A stretch of DNA of 64,000 nt from Archangium primigenium (lineage in GTDB: Bacteria > Myxococcota > Myxococcia > Myxococcales > Myxococcaceae). Position 1 is the stretch's first letter, and each line of letters begins with the position of its first letter. The notes below the pieces were generated by a model. The model saw nothing but the letters and a program-made list of their open reading frames with translations, was not told the origin of the DNA and searched no databases. The stretch covers positions 6,014,001-6,078,000 of the forward strand of contig NZ_JADWYI010000001.1 of NCBI RefSeq assembly GCF_016904885.1. The letters run 5' to 3'. Position numbers and translations under genes: made by a program. Below are positions 30,683 through 38,789 of the stretch, one piece after another.

Positions 30683-31423
30683 GTGAAAACGCCCATTCCC
30701 GCCGCCACCTTCCTCGTAGGTCCGCTGTCCGTCGCGCTGCTTGCCGTGGGCGCCCTGCTGCTGCCGGGCCTCAGCCCCGTGGCGGCGCCGGAAGCCCTGG
30801 CCGCGACCGCGGTCGCCGCGGACACCCCGGTGTGCACCCCGGGCGAGGGGGGCAACGCCGCGTGCCGGGAGCTGGTGGAGCTGGAAGTCCGGGACGTCAT
30901 TCCGCTCGTCGAGGCCAAGACGCACGCGGTGGTGCTCAGCACCTCGGACGGCAAGATGGTGCTGCCCATCTTCGTGGACGAGTCCGCCGCGGTGGCCATC
31001 GCCTTCCGCCTCGCCCACCTGCGCTCGCCCCAGCCCCTGTCGCAGGATCTGCTCGGCTCGATGGTGACGGAGCTGGGCGCCAAGGTGACCGAGGTGCGCA
31101 TCGACGACCTGCGCGATGACGTCTACGTCGGCCGCATCTTCCTCACCCAGGGCAAGAAGCAGATGACCCTCAACGCCCGGCCCTCGGACTCCATCGCCAT
31201 GGCGCTGGATGGACAGGCGCGCATCCGCGTGACGCGCAAGGTGCTGGACGCCGCGGGCATCACCCGCGAGGAGATCGACTCCCTGCGCGGCGGCGACGGC
31301 CCGGGTGTGGGCGGCGGTGGCGACGCGGATCTGGAGCCCTCACGGGTGCCCTCGCCGCACGGCCAGAAGACGTCGCCGGGGTTGAACCTGATGCCGGATC
31401 GCACGGGCGAAATCCGGCTCTAG
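30683..31423 (+). CDS. Exported bifunctional-nuclease-family (DUF151) protein
   Basis: 246 aa from a GTG start. Residues 1 to about 46 form a signal peptide or membrane anchor with a long hydrophobic core (FLVGPLSVALLAVGALLLPG) and an AxA-rich end. Residues ~65-205 are a DUF151 / bifunctional nuclease domain: ELEVRDVIPL, HAVVLSTSDGKMVLPIFVDESAA, LGAKVTEVRIDDLRDDVYVGRIFL, ARPSDSIAMAL. A Gly-rich linker and an extended tail follow. DUF151 proteins are usually cytoplasmic, so the export signal is notable. Nuclease activity is documented only for a few members and is not implied here. Confidence 0.7.
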   Translation: MKTPIPAATFLVGPLSVALLAVGALLLPGLSPVAAPEALAATAVAADTPVCTPGEGGNAACRELVELEVRDVIPLVEAKTHAVVLSTSDGKMVLPIFVDESAAVAIAFRLAHLRSPQPLSQDLLGSMVTELGAKVTEVRIDDLRDDVYVGRIFLTQGKKQMTLNARPSDSIAMALDGQARIRVTRKVLDAAGITREEIDSLRGGDGPGVGGGGDADLEPSRVPSPHGQKTSPGLNLMPDRTGEIRL

Positions 31424-31445
31424 TCCTCACGGCGGTACCACAGCG

Positions 31446-31482
31446 AAAGCCCGGCCCCCCCTCCCGGAGTGCCGGGCTTTCT
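31446..31482 (+). terminator. Intrinsic terminator after the DUF151 gene
   Basis: Perfect 10-bp arms AAAGCCCGGC (31446-31455) and GCCGGGCTTT (31471-31480) with a 15-nt loop, ending in TTTCTC, 22 bp after the stop codon. Confidence 0.7.
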
Positions 31483-31626
31483 CGCAACGATCGCGGGCGG
31501 AAAACCCCACGAAATTGCAACGAAAAGCCACTCGCCGGCGCCGTTGCTCTCGCCCGCGTGCGCCGCCAAGTATTCCCGAGGCCGGGAAACTGTCAAGGTG
31601 CCCCCCCGCTCCTAGGATGGGCATCC

Positions 31627-33027
31627 ATGCGCAAGGCGAAAATCGTTTGCACCCTGGGGCCGTCCTCGGACTCCGCCCAGGTCATCGAGGCCCTGATCCG
31701 CGCGGGCATGAACGTGGCCCGGCTCAACTTCTCGCACGGCACCCATGACGAGCACCGCCAGCGGGTCCTCCGCATCCGCCAGGCCGCGCGTCGGCTCGGG
31801 GTGTCGGTGGCCATCCTCCAGGACATCCAGGGGCCGAAGATCCGCCTGGGCCGCTTCGACGGGGGCCGCACCGAGGTGAAGGCGGGCGAGCGGGTGGTGG
31901 TCACCACGCGCAACGTCCTGGGCCAGGGCGCACTCATCCCCACACCCGTACGCTCGCTGCCCCGGGACGTGAAGCCGGGGGACGCCATCCTGCTGGATGA
32001 CGGCCGGGTGCGCCTGCGGGTGGAGCGCGTGGAGGATCGGGACGTCACCTGCGCGGTGGAGCAAGGCGGCGTGCTCAAGGATCACAAGGGCCTCAACCTG
32101 CCGGGGGCGCACGTGTCGGTGCCCACGGTGACGCGCAAGGACGAGGAGGACCTGGCGTTCGGCCAGGAGCTGGGCGTGGACTACGTGGCGCTGAGCTTCG
32201 TGCGCACGGCGAAGGACATCGAGCGGGCGCGCAAGCTCGTGGCGGAGCACACCCCCCTCATCGCGAAGATCGAGAAGCCCCAGGCGGTGGAGCACCTGGA
32301 GGCCATCGCGCGCGCGGCGGACGGCATCATGGTGGCGCGCGGCGACCTGGGCGTGGAGATGCCCCTGGAGAAGCTGCCCGGGCTGCAGAAGCACATGCTG
32401 CGGGTGGTGAACCGGATGGGCGGGCTCACCATCGTGGCCACGGAGATGCTCGAGAGCATGGTGAACAACGCCCGGCCCACGCGCGCCGAGGTGTCGGACG
32501 TGGCCAATGCCATCCTGGATGGCGCGGACGCGGTGATGCTCTCGGGCGAGACGGCCGCGGGCAAGTACCCCGTGGAGGCCGCGGCCACCATGGCGCGCAT
32601 CGTGGAGGAGACCGAGGGCGGCTCGGAGCGCGGGGCGATGGATGCCCCCTTCGACGAGGCCCGCGACGACATCTCCACGGGCGTGGCGGCGGCGGCGGTG
32701 GCGGCGGCGCGGCAGATGGGCATCGGCACCATCGTGGCCTATACCGAACGCGGCCACACCGCGCGGCTCATCTCCGAGTTCCGCCCCGAGGCGCGCGTGG
32801 TGGCGCTCACCCCCAACCCGCAGACCGTGCACCGCATGGCGCTCTACTGGGGCGTGACGGCGCGGCAGGTGGGCCGACTGCAATCCACCGACGCCATGCT
32901 CAAGCAGGTGCGCCGCCTGTGCCGGGACGAGGGCTACTGCCCCGCCGGCACGCCGGTGATCATCGTCGCGGGCGTGCCCCTCAACGAGCCGGGCAATACC
33001 AACATGATCTCCGTGCACCGCATCTGA
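31627..33027 (+). CDS. pyk: Pyruvate kinase
   Basis: Converts PEP and ADP to pyruvate and ATP at the end of glycolysis. The 466-aa protein starts MRKAKIVCTLGPSS, the conserved N-terminus. It has the substrate region RLNFSHG, LQDIQGPKIRLGRF, the catalytic LIAKIEKPQAVEHL, and the signature ATEMLESM plus RPTRAEVSDVANAILDGADAVMLSGETAAGKYP. It is a normal bacterial tetrameric form without the extra C-terminal PEP-utiliser domain. A terminator-like hairpin follows, before the lanthipeptide genes. Confidence 0.96.
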   Translation: MRKAKIVCTLGPSSDSAQVIEALIRAGMNVARLNFSHGTHDEHRQRVLRIRQAARRLGVSVAILQDIQGPKIRLGRFDGGRTEVKAGERVVVTTRNVLGQGALIPTPVRSLPRDVKPGDAILLDDGRVRLRVERVEDRDVTCAVEQGGVLKDHKGLNLPGAHVSVPTVTRKDEEDLAFGQELGVDYVALSFVRTAKDIERARKLVAEHTPLIAKIEKPQAVEHLEAIARAADGIMVARGDLGVEMPLEKLPGLQKHMLRVVNRMGGLTIVATEMLESMVNNARPTRAEVSDVANAILDGADAVMLSGETAAGKYPVEAAATMARIVEETEGGSERGAMDAPFDEARDDISTGVAAAAVAAARQMGIGTIVAYTERGHTARLISEFRPEARVVALTPNPQTVHRMALYWGVTARQVGRLQSTDAMLKQVRRLCRDEGYCPAGTPVIIVAGVPLNEPGNTNMISVHRI

Positions 33028-33054
33028 GCGGCGCCGGGATGTCTGTCATTGCCG

Positions 33055-33089
33055 CCCAGGCCACACGCCCTCCCCTCGCGTGGCCTGGG
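33055..33089 (+). terminator. Terminator-like hairpin after pyk
   Basis: Perfect 10-bp arms CCCAGGCCAC (33055-33064) and GTGGCCTGGG (33080-33089) with a 15-nt loop, extended by three more pairs after a mismatch. It lacks a U-run, so termination efficiency is uncertain. It separates pyk from the lanthipeptide precursor. Confidence 0.45.
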
Positions 33090-33178
33090 AGGCAACAATC
33101 CCTGTCGGCCCCGGATGTGGCTCCCACGGCAACACCCGACGTCTGGACTGAATGTCTGGGAAATCGTCCGGGGGGGTC

Positions 33179-33206
33179 TTGATACGCCAGGAAAGATGGA
33201 TGTAGT
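33179..33206 (+). promoter_or_regulatory. Promoter of the lanthipeptide precursor gene
   Basis: TTGATA (33179-33184), 16-bp spacer, TGTAGT (33201-33206), giving 5 of 6 and 4 of 6 matches to the sigma-70 boxes. It lies about 70 bp upstream of the precursor ATG. A perfect 9-bp dyad surrounds the -10 box. Confidence 0.5.
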
Positions 33207-33218
33207 GTTCTTTCCTGG
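33187..33218. repeat. Perfect 9-bp dyad over the precursor promoter
   Basis: CCAGGAAAG (33187-33195) and CTTTCCTGG (33210-33218) are exact reverse complements separated by 14 bp. The -10 hexamer sits in the centre, the position expected of a repressor operator. The TetR-type regulator at 40814 is the obvious local candidate, but nothing ties the two directly. An RNA hairpin is less likely because most of it would lie upstream of the transcript start. Confidence 0.6.
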
Positions 33219-33277
33219 GTGGCGGGAAATCCCCACCTGAAGCCAACTCCCCCCGCAGTCCCTAACTGGAGACAGCC

Positions 33278-33454
33278 ATGAGCGAGAACAAGCCCAACAA
33301 CATCGAAGAGGTGCAGCTCGATGAGACCGAGCTCGAGCAGGTGGTCGGTGGCGCCGAAGTTCTCGCGCTCCAGGGTCTCGCGCTCGAGCGCGAGAAGGAC
33401 GCCTGCGTGTCCTTCTGCAGCTGCACCTCGTCGGTGAGCAGCCGCTCCAACTAG
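33278..33454 (+). CDS. Lanthipeptide precursor peptide with double-glycine leader
   Basis: A 58-aa ORF after a GGAGA ribosome-binding site. Residues 1-25 are an acidic leader ending LDETELEQVVGG. Leu14, Leu19, Val22 and Gly24-Gly25 occupy the -12, -7, -4, -2 and -1 positions of double-glycine leaders cut by C39 peptidases. The predicted 33-residue core starts AEVLALQGLA and ends with a Cys/Ser/Thr-rich stretch: C43, C47 and C49, with Ser45, Ser48, Thr50 and Ser51, 52, 54, 55 and 57. That supplies three thiols and nine hydroxyl residues for thioether rings. The synthetase gene follows 271 bp later. Precursor status is inferred from composition and position; no homologue is claimed. Confidence 0.85.
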   Translation: MSENKPNNIEEVQLDETELEQVVGGAEVLALQGLALEREKDACVSFCSCTSSVSSRSN

Positions 33455-33513
33455 TCGCACCTGGCGGTGGGGCGCGGGCGAGAGTCACGCGCCCTCCTCC
33501 GCCAGAAAACGCG

Positions 33514-33546
33514 AGCCGGCCGCCCCTCGGGAGGCGGTCGGCTTTC
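33514..33546 (+). terminator. Hairpin between precursor and synthetase genes
   Basis: An 11-bp stem with one G-U pair (arms 33514-33524 and 33533-33543) runs directly into TTT, 60 bp after the precursor stop. This position is typical for partial terminators that keep precursor mRNA in excess of synthetase mRNA in RiPP operons. Confidence 0.55.
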
Positions 33547-33725
33547 GCGCATGATGTCCGTGCATCAGGGTCGAGCCAAGGCTCCCCTCCCCGTTTCAAT
33601 CCCTGGCACCTGGTGAGGAGGGTACGCGGGCCACTCGCCGACCGTCACGAGGGTGATGTCGGAGTCTCTGCTATCGTCTTCCCAGGACACGCAGATCTCC
33701 TCGACCCCCCGCGTGAGCAACGATC

Positions 33726-36518
33726 ATGGCCGACGGCTCCTTCTTCTACGCCTTCCTCGATCCGGAGTACTTCGAGACGATCGAGCGCTACCAACCGGAC
33801 GCCCAGTACCTCGACATCGTCAAGCGCCACGTGGATGACTCCTGGCACTTCAAGCCCGGGGGCTACTGGACGCACTGCTGGCGCGAGGCGTCGCGCACCC
33901 GGCTGGAGCAGGGCTGGAAGATCCACCTGGCCGCGGCGGAGGAGACCGCCCAGGAAGTGCTCGAGCGCACGGTGCCGGTGCTCGTGGGCTTCAAGGTCGC
34001 CTTCAAGTTCTGCGCCGATCCCACCATGCTGCGGCTGTCGCTGAACAAGAACGCCCCGCGCACGGGGGCGGGCAAGTTCGTCACCGTCTATCCAGACACG
34101 GAAGCGGACTTCAAGACGCAGCTCGAGGCGCTCCACGAGGCGACGCGGGACCTCTGGGGCCCGTACCTGCTGACGGATCGCCCCTACAACGGCAGCAAGG
34201 TGGTCTTCTACCGCTACGGCACGCACTGGGCCCGGGAGCAGGTGAACCACCGGGGCCAGCGGCTCTCGGGCATGCTCGCCCCGGACGGCACCTTCGTGGA
34301 GGACGAGCGGGTGCCCGTCTTCAAGACGCCGGCCTGGGTGAAGGATCCCTTCCCCCCCGCCCCCGCTCCGGTCAAGGCGCGCCCCGCGGCCCCGGCGCCC
34401 AAGGCGGAGGCCCCGGACAGCGCGCCGACCAGGCCCGCCCCGGCCGCCAAGAAGGGCGCCGGCACGCTGCTCAACAACCGCTACCGCGTGGAGTCCGCCT
34501 TCAAGTTCAACACCAGCGGTGGCATCTACGCGGGCACGGACACCCAGACGGGCGCGGCGGTGGTCATCCGCGAGGCGCGCCCGCTGACGAGCAAGGATCC
34601 GGACAAGGACGAGGCGTTCCAGCTGCTCGCCAAGCAGGCGCGCATCCTCCAGCGGCTGGGGGACACCGGGCTGACGCCCCGGTTCGTGGACCTGTTCCAG
34701 CACTGGGAGCACCGCTTCCTCGTCGAGGAGAAGCTCGATGCGGAGACGCTCTGGGGCTACGCCATCGGGTTCAGCCGCGCGTCGCCCGACCTGCGCGTCT
34801 CGCACTTCTTCACGCGCATGCGGGACACGGTGCTCAAGATCGCCCGGGGCCTCAAGACGATCCACGAGCACGGCGTGGTGCTGCGCGACCTCACGCGCTC
34901 CAACATCATGTTCACCTCGGATCAGCAGGTGAAGTTCATCGATCTCGAGTTCGCCTTCGAGCTCGACCGGGACGAGCCCTTCGTGCGCAGCTGGACGGAC
35001 GGGCACAGCTCGCCCGAGCAGCGGCGCTGGGAGCGGCCCAAGCCCGGAGACGACTGCTACTCGCTCGGCGCGATGATCCTCGATCAGATCGTCTTCACCG
35101 CGCCCGGCCTGGACATCAACCGCGAGGGCATCCTGCAGTCCTTCAAGCAGTCCCTGGAGGACTACCACCTGCCCCTCGAGGTCTACGACATCGTGCTCGG
35201 GCTGCTGGAGCAGGATCCGGCGAAGCGCTGGGACACCGACCGGGTCATCGCCGCCTTCAGCGCCATCCCCGTGCCCCAGCACGACGCCCCGCTCGTGCCC
35301 ATGGGCGACGTCCCCCCGCCGCGCGCGCCGCCCCCCGAGGGCCGCCGCGCCGAGATCGCGAACACGCTCGAGGGCATCAGCCGGTTCATCCTCGCCAAGG
35401 CGGACTACTCGCGCACCGACCGGCTCTGGCCGACGCAGGGCACGGTGTACGGCACCAACCCCCTCAACCTGGACTACGGCGCGGCGGGGACCGCGGCCTT
35501 CCTGCAGCGCCAGAACGGGCAGGTGCCCGCGCCCGTCGTGGACTGGATGCTCCAGCGGCTGGAGGGCCAGGGCCACCGCTACCCGCCGGGGCTCTACAGC
35601 GGTCTGGGCGGCATCGCGATGGTGCTCCAGGAGATCGGCCAGACGGCGGCCGCGCGCGAGGCCATGGAGACGGCGGCGCGCTCGGAACTGCTCCACCAGA
35701 AGTCGGACCTGTACTGGGGCGACGCGGGCTGGGGACTCGCCAACCTGCACTTCTGGCGGCACACCGGCGAGGAGAAGTACCTCACGCGCGCCAGCGAGGC
35801 GGCCGAGTACCTGCTGAGCACGAAGCAGGAGTCGGCCAAGGGCGCCTCCTGGGTGACGGACGGCGAGACGCGCCTGGGCTTCGGCCATGGCCAGGCGGGC
35901 GTGGCGCTCTTCCTCATCTACCTGGCGCAGGTGAAGCAGGACGCGCGCTACCTGGACACCGCCGTCAAGGCGCTGGACTTCGAGATCGCCCACTGCCAGG
36001 TGCTCAGCAACATGCTGCTGTGGTACCCGCACGTGGACGCGCGGCCCAGCGAGCCCAAGTCCCCCCACATGCGCTTTGGCACGTCCGGCATCGGCACGAG
36101 CATGGTGCGCGCCTACGTGGCCACGGGCGAGACGCGGCTGCGCGCGTTCGCGGACCGGTGCGCCAACACCGTGTCCGACCGGCACTCCAACAAGCTGTGG
36201 TTCAACTACGGCATCTCCGGCTACGGCGAGTTCCTGCTCGACATGTACCGCCTGCTCGGAGGCGAGGAGTACCTGAACTGCGCCCACTTCCTCGCCGAGG
36301 GCATCCTCCCGCACCGCATCGAGCGCGAGGAGGGCATCGCCTTCGCCTCCGAGGAACTCTTCCGCATCAGCTGCGACCTGGGCGGAGGCTCGGCCGGCAT
36401 CGGCATGTTCCTGCACCGGCTGCTGCACCCGGAGCAGCCCCGCTTCATGATGCTCGACGAGCTGCTCGTCTCCAACGCCGCGGGCGCCAAGGGCCCGGGC
36501 CTGCGGACGGGCAGCTGA
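33726..36518 (+). CDS. Class III lanthipeptide synthetase (LanKC type)
   Basis: A 930-aa three-domain enzyme expected to phosphorylate, eliminate and cyclise Ser/Thr/Cys of the precursor. Residues 1-230 are the lyase-like N-domain (VGFKVAFKFCADP, RTGAGKFVTVYP). A Pro/Ala linker spans 205-245. The kinase domain runs about 252-515, with NRYRVES start, catalytic RDLTRSN (D388) and the metal-binding D406 of IDLEFAF. The LanC-like cyclase domain runs about 545-915, with repeated GLGGIA, GHGQAGVA, GTSGIG, GISGYG and GGGSAGIG helices. The Cys-Cys-His zinc ligands of class I, II and IV cyclases are absent, which marks class III. It ends 24 bp before the convergent exporter gene. Confidence 0.9.
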   Translation: MADGSFFYAFLDPEYFETIERYQPDAQYLDIVKRHVDDSWHFKPGGYWTHCWREASRTRLEQGWKIHLAAAEETAQEVLERTVPVLVGFKVAFKFCADPTMLRLSLNKNAPRTGAGKFVTVYPDTEADFKTQLEALHEATRDLWGPYLLTDRPYNGSKVVFYRYGTHWAREQVNHRGQRLSGMLAPDGTFVEDERVPVFKTPAWVKDPFPPAPAPVKARPAAPAPKAEAPDSAPTRPAPAAKKGAGTLLNNRYRVESAFKFNTSGGIYAGTDTQTGAAVVIREARPLTSKDPDKDEAFQLLAKQARILQRLGDTGLTPRFVDLFQHWEHRFLVEEKLDAETLWGYAIGFSRASPDLRVSHFFTRMRDTVLKIARGLKTIHEHGVVLRDLTRSNIMFTSDQQVKFIDLEFAFELDRDEPFVRSWTDGHSSPEQRRWERPKPGDDCYSLGAMILDQIVFTAPGLDINREGILQSFKQSLEDYHLPLEVYDIVLGLLEQDPAKRWDTDRVIAAFSAIPVPQHDAPLVPMGDVPPPRAPPPEGRRAEIANTLEGISRFILAKADYSRTDRLWPTQGTVYGTNPLNLDYGAAGTAAFLQRQNGQVPAPVVDWMLQRLEGQGHRYPPGLYSGLGGIAMVLQEIGQTAAAREAMETAARSELLHQKSDLYWGDAGWGLANLHFWRHTGEEKYLTRASEAAEYLLSTKQESAKGASWVTDGETRLGFGHGQAGVALFLIYLAQVKQDARYLDTAVKALDFEIAHCQVLSNMLLWYPHVDARPSEPKSPHMRFGTSGIGTSMVRAYVATGETRLRAFADRCANTVSDRHSNKLWFNYGISGYGEFLLDMYRLLGGEEYLNCAHFLAEGILPHRIEREEGIAFASEELFRISCDLGGGSAGIGMFLHRLLHPEQPRFMMLDELLVSNAAGAKGPGLRTGS

Positions 36519-36542
36519 GCCGGGCTTCCCGAGCCGGGCCTC

Positions 36543-38789
36543 TCAGCTCGCCTGGGACAGGGGCTCGGTCTGCTCCACCTGCGCCCGGACGAGCTGGGCG
36601 TAGGGGCCACCCCGCGCGAGCAACTCCTCGTGGCGGCCCATCTCCACCAGCCGCCCCGCGTCCATCACCACGATGAGGTCCGCGCGGCGGATGGTGCTCA
36701 GCCGGTGGGCGATGACGATGCGCGTGCAGCGCAGCTCCGCCAGCGCCTGCTGCACCTGCCCCTCGGTGATGGCGTCCAGGGCGCTCGTGGCCTCGTCCAG
36801 CAGCAGCACCGCCGGGCGATGCACCAGGGCGCGCGCCAGGGCCAGCCGCTGGCGCTGCCCGCCGGACAGCGCCAGGCCGCGATCCACCAGCAGCGTGTCG
36901 TACTGCATGGGCATGGCGAGGATGTCGTCGTGGACGTGCGCGAGCTTGCACGCCTCCACCACACGCTCCAGCGGCAGGCCAGGGCTGCCGAGCGTGACGT
37001 TGTCGCGCAGGGACGAGCCGAAGAAGGACGGATCCTGCAGCACGATGCCCATCTGCGCGCGCATCGAGCGCAAATCCAGGCTGTTGAGATCCACCCCGTC
37101 GTAGAGCACCCGTCCGCCGGTGGGCAGGTACAGGCCCAGGAGCAGGTTGGCCAGCGTGGACTTGCCCGCGCCCGAGCGGCCCACGAGCGCCACCATCTGC
37201 CCGGGCTCGATGCGCAGGGACACGTCGCGCACCACCGGGGCCGAGTGCGCGCTGTAGCGGAAGGAGACCTTCTCCAGCTCGATGGCGCCCTTGAGCTCGG
37301 GGGAGAAGCCGGGCTTGTCCCGGGACTGCTCGGGTGAGGCGTCCAGCACCTCGTTGATGCGCTCCAGGTAGCCGCCCAGCAGCTGGAACTGCGCCGCCGA
37401 GCCGATGAGGTTGCCCAGGGGCGAGAGCATGCTGCCCGCCAGGGCATTGAGGCTCAGCATCTCGCCGAGTGTGAGCTGGCCCTGGAGCACCTGCCAGGCG
37501 CCCAGGCTGAGCAGGATGAGCGGCGAGGCCATGCGCAGCGCGCCGAGGATGGAGTCGACGTGCAGTTGCAGCCGTCCCCGGTCCAGGGTCACGTTCTGCA
37601 CGTCCACGAACAGGTGCGAGTAGTTCTCCACCGCCCGCTTCTCCGCGCCGAACGCCTTGAGCGTCTGGATGCCGGTGAGCATGGCGATCTGGTAGCTCTG
37701 GTTCTTCGCGTCCAGCTCCAGGTTCTGCGACAGCAGGCTGCGGCGGCGCTCGCGGGTGAAGAGGAAGAGCAGGAACTGCAGGAGGCCCAGCACCAGCACC
37801 ACGAGCCCCGTCCAGGGGCTCGCCACGAACAAGAGCGCGAAGAAGATGAGCACCATGGTGCCATCGAGCAGCGTGGAGATGGCCGTGGAGGAGAGGATCT
37901 CCCGCACGGTGGCCTGCATGCCCATGCGCATCATCAGATCGCCCGCGGGCCGCAGCTGGAAGAAGGCGAACGTCAGGTCCACCAGGTGATCCAGGAAGCC
38001 GAGCGTCATGCTCGCGTCGATGCGGGTGCGCATCTCCAGGAGCAGGTGGCCGCGCAAGAGCGACGACACCCACTGGAAGAGCACGAGCGAGCCGAGCGAC
38101 ACGCCCAGCACGGAGAGCAGCTGGTAGTCCCCGCGCGGCACCACGCGGTCCACCACCATGCCCGTGAGCACGGGCACCGTGAGCACGAACAGCTGGAGCA
38201 CCGCCGAGAGCACCACGATGCGCCCGAGCGTGTCCGATTGGTTGAGCAGCGGCATCAGGTAGCGGAAGGCCCCCGCGCGCGGCGTGTTGAGCTTCTGGAA
38301 GTCCTCGCTCGGCTCGAACAGGAGCACCACGCCGGTGAAGTGCCGGCTGAAGCCCTCCCGGGTGATGAGCCGCCGGCCCTGGGCGGGATCCACGATCTGG
38401 ATCTGCTCGCCCACCATGCGCTCGAAGACGACGTAGTGGTTGAAGTCCCAGTGGAGGATGGAGGCGGGCTGCAGGAAGGGCAGCCGGTTGAGGTCGATGG
38501 AGACGGCCCGTCCGCGCAGGCCCAGCTTGCGGCCGGAGTCCAAGAGCAGGCGCGCGGAGACGCCGTCGCGGCCCGGGCCCGTCACCTCGCGCGCCTCGTC
38601 GAGCGTCACCTCGCGGCCGTGGTAGCCCAGCACCATGGCGAGGCACGCGGCGCCGCAGTCCGTGGCGGCCAACTGGCGCACCTCGGGCACGCGCCGCAGC
38701 CGCTGCCGCAACCGCTGGAGCGCCGGGAAGCGCTGCCACACCCCACCGGGCTGAGGCGGGGGCGCGGCGGGTTTGGGCTCAGTCGTCAT
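36543..38789 (-). CDS. C39 peptidase-containing ABC exporter (bacteriocin/RiPP type)
   Basis: Cleaves double-glycine leaders and exports the product. The 748-aa protein has an N-terminal C39 peptidase (about 30-160) with catalytic Cys45 in AATDCGAACLAMVLGYHG, oxyanion Gln39, His118 in HWDFNHYVVF and Asp134 in IVDPAQG, so all catalytic residues are present. A six-helix ABC membrane domain (about 170-470) follows. The ATPase domain has GRSGAGKST (Walker A), LSGGQRQRLALARAL, VLLLDEATSALD and AHRLST. It matches the NHLP-type transporter family. It overlaps the upstream fusion-protein gene by 11 bp. Confidence 0.92.
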   Translation of the reverse strand: MTTEPKPAAPPPQPGGVWQRFPALQRLRQRLRRVPEVRQLAATDCGAACLAMVLGYHGREVTLDEAREVTGPGRDGVSARLLLDSGRKLGLRGRAVSIDLNRLPFLQPASILHWDFNHYVVFERMVGEQIQIVDPAQGRRLITREGFSRHFTGVVLLFEPSEDFQKLNTPRAGAFRYLMPLLNQSDTLGRIVVLSAVLQLFVLTVPVLTGMVVDRVVPRGDYQLLSVLGVSLGSLVLFQWVSSLLRGHLLLEMRTRIDASMTLGFLDHLVDLTFAFFQLRPAGDLMMRMGMQATVREILSSTAISTLLDGTMVLIFFALLFVASPWTGLVVLVLGLLQFLLFLFTRERRRSLLSQNLELDAKNQSYQIAMLTGIQTLKAFGAEKRAVENYSHLFVDVQNVTLDRGRLQLHVDSILGALRMASPLILLSLGAWQVLQGQLTLGEMLSLNALAGSMLSPLGNLIGSAAQFQLLGGYLERINEVLDASPEQSRDKPGFSPELKGAIELEKVSFRYSAHSAPVVRDVSLRIEPGQMVALVGRSGAGKSTLANLLLGLYLPTGGRVLYDGVDLNSLDLRSMRAQMGIVLQDPSFFGSSLRDNVTLGSPGLPLERVVEACKLAHVHDDILAMPMQYDTLLVDRGLALSGGQRQRLALARALVHRPAVLLLDEATSALDAITEGQVQQALAELRCTRIVIAHRLSTIRRADLIVVMDAGRLVEMGRHEELLARGGPYAQLVRAQVEQTEPLSQAS

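Noticed and set aside
33455-33725. A second precursor peptide between the first one and the synthetase
   Set aside because: Short frames here lack ribosome-binding sites, double-glycine ends and Cys/Ser-rich cores.
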